Positions 6,197 to 9,228 of a DNA stretch of 9,228 nucleotides are shown one piece after another. Positions within the stretch are counted from its first letter, which is position 1. Each line of letters opens with the position of its first letter. The notes beneath the pieces were generated by a model. That model had not been told where the DNA came from and ran no database searches. It saw only the letters and a program-made list of their open reading frames with translations. The translations under genes were made by a program, and so were the position numbers. Location: NCBI GenBank assembly GCA_035291545.1, contig DATDRW010000032.1, positions 1 through 9,228 of the forward strand, written 5' to 3'. Origin of the DNA: UBA11373 sp035291545 (GTDB lineage Bacteria > Actinomycetota > Acidimicrobiia > Spongiisociales > UBA11373).

Positions 6197-7030
6197 TCAT
6201 CGCTCCCCCTTCTTTGTCCTGCGGCGGACGATGAACTTGGTGCTCGCCTTCTTCCTCTTTCGGGTGCGTCCCTCCGGCTTGCCCCAAGGGCTCACCGGAT
6301 GCCGGCCCCCGCTGGACTTCCCCTCACCACCGCCGAGCGGGTGATCGACGGGGTTCATGGCCACGCCGCGACTCTGCGGGCGCACGCCCTTCCAGCGACT
6401 GTGACCGGCCTTGCCGCCCTTGGTCAGTTCGGCCTCGGGGTTGCCCACCTCGCCGATGGTGGCCCGGCAATCGAGCGGCACGTTGCGCATCTCCCCCGAA
6501 GGGAGGCGGACCAGGGCGAGATCGCCCTCCTTGGCGATCAACTGGATGCCGGAGCCGGCCGAGCGGGCGAGCTTGGCACCACCCCCGGGACGGAGCTCCA
6601 CCGCGTGCACCACCGTGCCGGCAGGCACGTTGCGCAACGGAAGCGCATTACCGGGACGAATCTCCGCCCCCGACCCCGACTCGAGAAGATCGCCGACGGC
6701 AACCCGCTGCGGGGCGAGGATGTACGTCTTCTCCCCGTCGGCGTAGTGGAGCAGTGCGATCCGGGCATTCCGGTTCGGGTCGTACTCGATCGCCGCCACC
6801 TTGGCCGGGATCCCATCCTTGGTGCGGCGAAAGTCGATGATGCGGTAACGACGCTTGTGACCGCCGCCCTGATGGCGCGACGTCATCCGACCGAACGAGT
6901 TGCGCCCGCCTGCAGAGGTTTGCTGCCGCAGCAGGCTCTTCTCCGGAGTCGACTTCGTGATCTCGCTGAAGTCGGAGACGGTGCGAAAGCGCCGTCCCGG
7001 CGAGGTGGGCTTGTACTTCTTAACGGCCAT
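6197..7030 (-). CDS. rplB: 50S ribosomal protein L2
   Basis: L2 is one of the most conserved 50S proteins, needed for subunit association and close to the peptidyl transferase centre. The 277-residue protein begins MAVKKYKPTSPGRRFRTVSD and shows GGGHKRRYRIIDFRR (about 55-69), IEYDPNRNARIALLHYADGE (about 81-100) and the C-terminal block MNPVDHPLGGGEG (about 225-237). His230 should correspond to the essential E. coli His229. The second histidine of the common HPHGGGEG form is leucine here. The frame is open for 31 more codons upstream, but these translate the hairpin repeat. The ATG at 7030, with GGAGAG five bases upstream, gives the family's proper N-terminus. Unlike its neighbours, rplB has a repeat-filled gap on both sides. 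Confidence 0.98.
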   Translation of the reverse strand: MAVKKYKPTSPGRRFRTVSDFSEITKSTPEKSLLRQQTSAGGRNSFGRMTSRHQGGGHKRRYRIIDFRRTKDGIPAKVAAIEYDPNRNARIALLHYADGEKTYILAPQRVAVGDLLESGSGAEIRPGNALPLRNVPAGTVVHAVELRPGGGAKLARSAGSGIQLIAKEGDLALVRLPSGEMRNVPLDCRATIGEVGNPEAELTKGGKAGHSRWKGVRPQSRGVAMNPVDHPLGGGEGKSSGGRHPVSPWGKPEGRTRKRKKASTKFIVRRRTKKGER

Positions 7031-7035
7031 AGCGG

Positions 7036-7041
7036 CTCTCC
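7036..7041 (-). promoter_or_regulatory. Ribosome binding site of rplB
   Basis: GGAGAG lies five bases before the ATG at 7030. It fixes that start in preference to in-frame ATGs further upstream, which lie inside the hairpin repeat. Confidence 0.8.
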
Positions 7042-7069
7042 ACGCGATCGACGGGAACGAAAGCGAGTG

Positions 7070-7131
7070 GATGGCAGATTGCAGATCGCAGATTGCACAC
7101 ATCTGCCATCTGCCATCTGCCATCTGCCATC
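7070..7131. repeat. Imperfect hairpin repeat, copy B (rplW-rplB gap)
   Basis: The 62-base element has a left arm with three GCAGA pentamers and a right arm with four TCTGC pentamers, each separated by 2 bases, giving a 7-base rhythm. Three pentamers on each side pair around the centre TTGCACACA (stem span about 7074-7120), with mostly unpaired 2-base steps between. It aligns without gaps to the copy between rplB and rpsS, in the same orientation, with seven differences, all outside the pentamers. No U-run follows in mRNA sense, so it does not look like an intrinsic terminator. Confidence 0.92.
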
Positions 7132-7162
7132 CCGGTCTTGGCGATCACGTCGAATCCCTTCA

Positions 7163-7453
7163 TCACTTCACTCCAAAGATGTCGATCTCGTTGCCCTGCG
7201 CCAGGGTCACGAGTGCGCGCTTGGTGTCGTTTCGCTTCCCGATGACGAACCCGGTGCGCTTGCGCTTGCCCTTGCGGTTGATGATGTTCACGCGGGAGAC
7301 CTTGACCCCGAAGATCACCTCGACCGCGTTCCTGATCTCGGACTTGTTCGATCGGGGGTCGACCTGGAAGGTGTAGGTGCCGCGCTGCTCGATGAGGTCG
7401 TAGGACTTCTCCGAGACGATGGGGGCGACGATCACGTCGCGCGGGTTCTTCAT
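7163..7453 (-). CDS. rplW: 50S ribosomal protein L23
   Basis: L23 sits at the polypeptide exit and, in other bacteria, is the docking site for trigger factor and SRP. The 96-residue protein has the usual length. It shows the N-terminal PIVSEKSYDLIE (about 12-23), FQVDPRSNKSEIRNAVE (about 29-45) and NRKGKRKRTGFVIGKR (about 59-74). The ATG overlaps the rplD stop (ATGA) and has a strong GGGAGGTG four bases upstream. The gene is followed not by rplB directly but by a 132-base gap containing a hairpin repeat. The TGA stop also forms TGATG with the first ATG of a small reading frame that spans that gap. Confidence 0.98.
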   Translation of the reverse strand: MKNPRDVIVAPIVSEKSYDLIEQRGTYTFQVDPRSNKSEIRNAVEVIFGVKVSRVNIINRKGKRKRTGFVIGKRNDTKRALVTLAQGNEIDIFGVK

Positions 7454-8130
7454 GCCGCACCTCCCTCGTCCTCGATCACGAAGTCGTCCTTGGCGACGGC
7501 GAACCTGCCGCTGCCGACACTGGTCACGGTTGCGGACGTGAACACGATCGCCTCTGCCCAGAGCACGTCGTAGGCGTTGAGTTGGTCGACCGGGAGCACG
7601 ATGGCGCTGGGGAGGTTTCGCACCGAGCGCTCGGCGACTTCGTCCGAACGTCCCAGGACGAACAGCACCTTGCCCGCGACCCCCATCTTCTCGAGCATCT
7701 CGACGGCGGATCGGGTATGGGGCTTCTCCCAGGCGAACGAATCGACGACCCGCACCTCACCCGAGGCGGCCCGGACCGAGAGGGCACTGGCGAGGGCGAG
7801 TCGACGCATCTTGCGGGGGGTGCGCTGGGCGTAGCTGCGGGGCTTGGGACCGAAGACGACGCCTCCACCCTTCCACTGCGGCGCCCGAATTGAGCCCTGG
7901 CGGGCCCGCCCGGTTCCCTTCTGTCGCCACGGCTTCTTGCCGCCACCGCGGACCTCACCGCGCGTCTTGGTGCTCGAGGTGCCGGAGCGCAACGCGGCGA
8001 GCCGGGCGGTCACCACCTGGTGCATGACGGCGACGTTCGGCTCGATGCCGAACACGGCGGCGTCAAGGGCCACCTCCCCGGTCTGCTTGCCGGAGGAGTC
8101 GTACACGCGGGCCTTCGGAGTCTCAGCCAA
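7450..8130 (-). CDS. rplD: 50S ribosomal protein L4
   Basis: L4 binds 23S rRNA early and sends a loop into the exit tunnel; in E. coli it also represses the S10 operon. The 226-residue protein shows the L4 core: RSGTSSTKTRGEVRGGGKK (about 48-66) leading into PWRQKGTGRARQGSIRAPQW (about 67-86), which is the tunnel loop, and a C-terminal Rossmann-like half containing GKVLFVLG and NAYDVLWAEAIVFTSA. About 20 residues follow the usual end and form an acidic tail (DDFVIEDEGGAA). The start is TTG, overlapping the end of rplC by 8 bases, an unusually long overlap here. No ATG or GTG fits better, and the N-terminus MAETPKARVYDSSGK agrees with the family. The stop overlaps rplW as ATGA. Confidence 0.97.
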   Translation of the reverse strand: MAETPKARVYDSSGKQTGEVALDAAVFGIEPNVAVMHQVVTARLAALRSGTSSTKTRGEVRGGGKKPWRQKGTGRARQGSIRAPQWKGGGVVFGPKPRSYAQRTPRKMRRLALASALSVRAASGEVRVVDSFAWEKPHTRSAVEMLEKMGVAGKVLFVLGRSDEVAERSVRNLPSAIVLPVDQLNAYDVLWAEAIVFTSATVTSVGSGRFAVAKDDFVIEDEGGAA

Positions 8131-8761
8131 GGCCCTTCACCGCCTCCCTGACGAGCACGACGGCTCCCTTGGCGCCGGGCACGGCCCCGCGCAGCATGAG
8201 CAGGCCGCGGACGGCATCCACCTCGACGACTTCGAGGTTGAGCACCGTCGTCTTCTCGCCGCCCATGCGTCCCGGCATCCGCATCCCCTTGAACACCCGC
8301 GATGGGGTGGCACAGGCGCCGATCGACCCGGGGGCGCGGTGGACGAGGTGGGCACCGTGACTGGCTCCCTGTCCGGCGAAGTTGTGGCGCTTCATGACGC
8401 CCTGGAAGCCCTTGCCCCGGCTGACGCCGGCGACGTCGGCAAGTCCACCCTTGACCAATACGTCGGCGACGCCGATCTCTTGCCCGACCTTGTAGGCGTC
8501 GGGGTCGTCAACGCGCACCTCGACGAGATGCTTGTGCGGGGTCAGGCCGACACGCTGAAAGTGCCCGGCCTGAGGCTTGGTGACCCGGCCTTCGGAAAGT
8601 TCTCGGTAGGCGAGCTGTACCGCGGCATAGCCGTCGGTCTCGAGGCGCTTTATCTGGACGACGCGACAGGGCCCCGCCTTGATCACGGTGACCGGAACGG
8701 CCCGTGATTCGGCGTCGAAGATCTGGGTCATGCCCAGCTTTTCTCCGAGGATCGCCTTCAC
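8123..8761 (-). CDS. rplC: 50S ribosomal protein L3
   Basis: L3 is an early assembly protein of the 50S subunit whose extended loop reaches towards the peptidyl transferase centre. The 212-residue product opens with MKAILGEKLGMTQIF and carries the core signature GKGFQGVMKRHNF (about 116-128), APGSIG (about 143-148) and MPGRMGGEKTTVLNLEVV (about 162-179). Gln131 in NFAGQGASHG aligns with the glutamine that PrmB methylates in E. coli; whether it is modified here cannot be told. The start is GTG within a 4-base overlap with rpsJ, with GGAG eight bases upstream. Its end overlaps the rplD frame by 8 bases. An ordinary, intact gene. Confidence 0.98.
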   Translation of the reverse strand: MKAILGEKLGMTQIFDAESRAVPVTVIKAGPCRVVQIKRLETDGYAAVQLAYRELSEGRVTKPQAGHFQRVGLTPHKHLVEVRVDDPDAYKVGQEIGVADVLVKGGLADVAGVSRGKGFQGVMKRHNFAGQGASHGAHLVHRAPGSIGACATPSRVFKGMRMPGRMGGEKTTVLNLEVVEVDAVRGLLMLRGAVPGAKGAVVLVREAVKGLG

Positions 8762-9072
8762 GTCTTGATCTCCACTTCCACCCCGGCCGGAAGGTCGAGG
8801 CGCATCAGCGAGTCCACCGTCTTGGGTGTCGGGTCGAGGATGTCGAGCAGGCGCTTGTGGATACGCATCTCGTAGTGCTCCCGGGAGTCCTTGTGGACGT
8901 GCGGGCCACGGATGACGCAGTAGCGATGGATCTCGGTGGGCAGGGGGATGGGGCCCTTGACCTTCGCCTGGGTGCGCACGACGGTCTCGGCGATCTTGCG
9001 CGCCGACTCGTCGACCACCTCGTGGTCGTACGCCTTCAGGCGGATCCGGATCCGGTGCTCAGCTTTTGCCAT
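8758..9072 (-). CDS. rpsJ: 30S ribosomal protein S10
   Basis: S10 is a component of the 30S head and, in other bacteria, the NusE partner of NusB in antitermination. The 104-residue protein has the family's typical length. It shows the S10 signature PHVHKDSREHYEMRIHKRL (about residues 58-76) and ends in DPTPKTVDSLMRLDLPAGVE plus VEIKT. The ATG start gives MAKAEHRIRIRLKAYDHE, the normal N-terminus. The same frame stays open further upstream only because it reads through the 7-base repeat after tuf, so a longer start is rejected. A purine-rich GAGAAGAAG lies just upstream as the ribosome binding site. The TGA stop overlaps the GTG start of rplC (GTGA). There is no room for a long S10-type leader of the kind used for L4 autoregulation in E. 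coli. Confidence 0.98.
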   Translation of the reverse strand: MAKAEHRIRIRLKAYDHEVVDESARKIAETVVRTQAKVKGPIPLPTEIHRYCVIRGPHVHKDSREHYEMRIHKRLLDILDPTPKTVDSLMRLDLPAGVEVEIKT

Positions 9073-9087
9073 GTGTGTTCTTCTTCT

Positions 9088-9112
9088 CTGGTGCCTGGTG
9101 CCTGGTGCCTGG
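9088..9112. repeat. Tandem 7-base repeat in the tuf-rpsJ gap
   Basis: In mRNA sense the unit CCAGGCA is repeated three times and followed by CCAG, 25 bases in all. It begins directly after the tuf stop codon and ends 15 bases before the rpsJ start. The unit is seven bases long, like the repeats on either side of rplB, but differs in sequence and has no opposite arm nearby, so no hairpin is expected. It is open in every frame, which lets the rpsJ frame extend upstream through it. Function unknown. Confidence 0.9.
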
Positions 9113-9228
9113 TTACTTGTGGATCTTGACGACGCGGCCGGCGCCGACGGTGCGGCCACCTTCTCGGATGGCGAACCGCAGACCCTCATCCATCGCAATC
9201 GGGTTGATCAACTCCACCCGCATCTCGG
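9113..9228 (-). CDS. tuf: Elongation factor Tu, C-terminal fragment (partial at window edge)
   Basis: Only the last 37 codons and a TAA stop are inside the window; the rest of the gene lies beyond the right edge. The visible end includes INPIAMDEGLRFAIREGG and TVGAGRVVKIHK, the typical last strands of domain 3 of EF-Tu. EF-Tu is the cytosolic GTPase that delivers aminoacyl-tRNA to the ribosomal A site; none of the GTPase motifs are in view. It sits 40 bases upstream of rpsJ on the same strand, the usual str-to-S10 junction. No terminator hairpin is visible in that gap, so read-through from tuf into rpsJ is likely (inference). The identity is very secure despite the short stretch. Confidence 0.96.
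   Translation of the reverse strand, partial: EMRVELINPIAMDEGLRFAIREGGRTVGAGRVVKIHK

Larger units (their letters stand above)
6090..6200 (-). other. Repeat-spanning 36-codon reading frame between rplB and rpsS (doubtful gene)
   Basis: An ATG overlaps the rplB stop as ATGA, and the frame's TGA overlaps the rpsS GTG start as GTGA. Both ends therefore use the 4-base overlap typical of real gene junctions in this operon. The 36-residue product starts MNWRWQTADGRSQTCAIC and ends in PVGIEAGRKECS; the middle is translated hairpin repeat. I recognise no protein family. It could be a coupling leader for rpsS or a coincidence made likely by the stop-free repeat. Confidence 0.35.
7020..7163 (-). other. 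Repeat-spanning 47-codon reading frame between rplW and rplB (doubtful gene)
   Basis: An ATG overlaps the rplW stop (TGATG) and opens a 47-residue frame that runs through the hairpin repeat and stops 11 bases inside rplB. It begins MKGFDVIAKTG, then reads the repeat as ADGRWQM-type and SAICH-type peptide, then ends in RVESRYGR. It resembles no family I know. Its middle is simply what a 7-base repeat without stop codons encodes, so it may be meaningless as a protein. Its exact fit between stop and start nevertheless matches the overlap pattern of the operon's real genes and could keep ribosomes moving from rplW to rplB. That role is inference. Confidence 0.3.

Noticed and set aside
7031..7123. 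A 31-codon N-terminal extension of L2
   Set aside because: The extra residues translate the hairpin repeat. The ATG at 7030 has GGAGAG at good spacing and gives the standard L2 N-terminus.
7070..7131. The rplB-flanking repeats as a small CRISPR array
   Set aside because: Repeat units are 7 bases with 2-base variable steps and inverted arms; there are no 25-40 base spacers and no cas genes.
5858..7573. A plus-strand open frame of 571 codons across rplD, rplW, rplB and rpsS
   Set aside because: It is antisense to four conserved genes and stays open across the gaps only because the heptad repeats lack stop codons. No protein family is recognisable.
9073..9112. A promoter or S10 leader between tuf and rpsJ
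   Set aside because: The 40 bases hold the heptad repeat and the ribosome binding site only. I see no -35/-10 pair and no room for a long regulatory leader.
9073..9198. A 42-codon N-terminal extension of S10
   Set aside because: It would overlap the end of tuf and translate the CCAGGCA repeat. The ATG at 9072 gives the standard 104-residue S10.

Overview
The window is one uninterrupted ribosomal-protein operon, read entirely from the minus strand. It starts with the last codons of tuf at the right edge and ends in the first codons of rplO at the left edge. In transcription order the genes are tuf (partial), rpsJ, rplC, rplD, rplW, rplB, rpsS, rplV, rpsC, rplP, rpmC, rpsQ, rplN, rplX, rplE, rpsN, rpsH, rplF, rplR, rpsE, rpmD, rplO (partial). 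This is the classical S10 cluster fused directly to the spc cluster and following the tuf end of the str cluster. All gene identities are secure from protein sequence and gene order.

The DNA is GC-rich. The proteins look actinobacterial: the L2 start MAVKKYKPTSPGRRF, the L2 motif HPLGGGEGKSSGGRHPVSPWG near its C-terminus, a 61-residue zinc-type S14, and an S3 with a long variable tail. My best guess is Actinomycetota, perhaps Acidimicrobiia or a relative. This rests on remembered family patterns, not a search.

Packing is extreme. Most neighbours overlap by 1 base (TGATG or TAATG) or 4 bases (ATGA, GTGA or TTGA), rplC and rplD overlap by 8, and rpsQ runs into rplN with a 4-base overlap, so there is no room for a separate spc promoter. 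Start codons include GTG (rplC, rpsS, rpmC, rplE) and TTG (rplD, rpsE). The only sizeable gaps are tuf-rpsJ (40 bases), rplW-rplB (132 bases) and rplB-rpsS (103 bases).

Those three gaps hold the unusual content. The two gaps flanking rplB each carry a copy of the same 62-base imperfect hairpin. It is built from GCAGA / TCTGC pentamers in a 7-base rhythm around a shared centre, and all seven differences between the copies fall outside the pentamers. The tuf-rpsJ gap carries a different 7-base repeat (CCAGGCA, about 3.6 copies). The 7-base units leave no stop codons in any frame. As a result each hairpin gap is spanned by a small reading frame that starts on the upstream gene's stop codon and ends at the downstream gene's start. 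A further repeat feature is the S3 C-terminal tail, which contains in-frame 27-base and 36-base tandem repeats. No stretch longer than about 130 bases lacks a gene, and I see no RNA genes, insertion sequences, CRISPR arrays or clear promoters or terminators.
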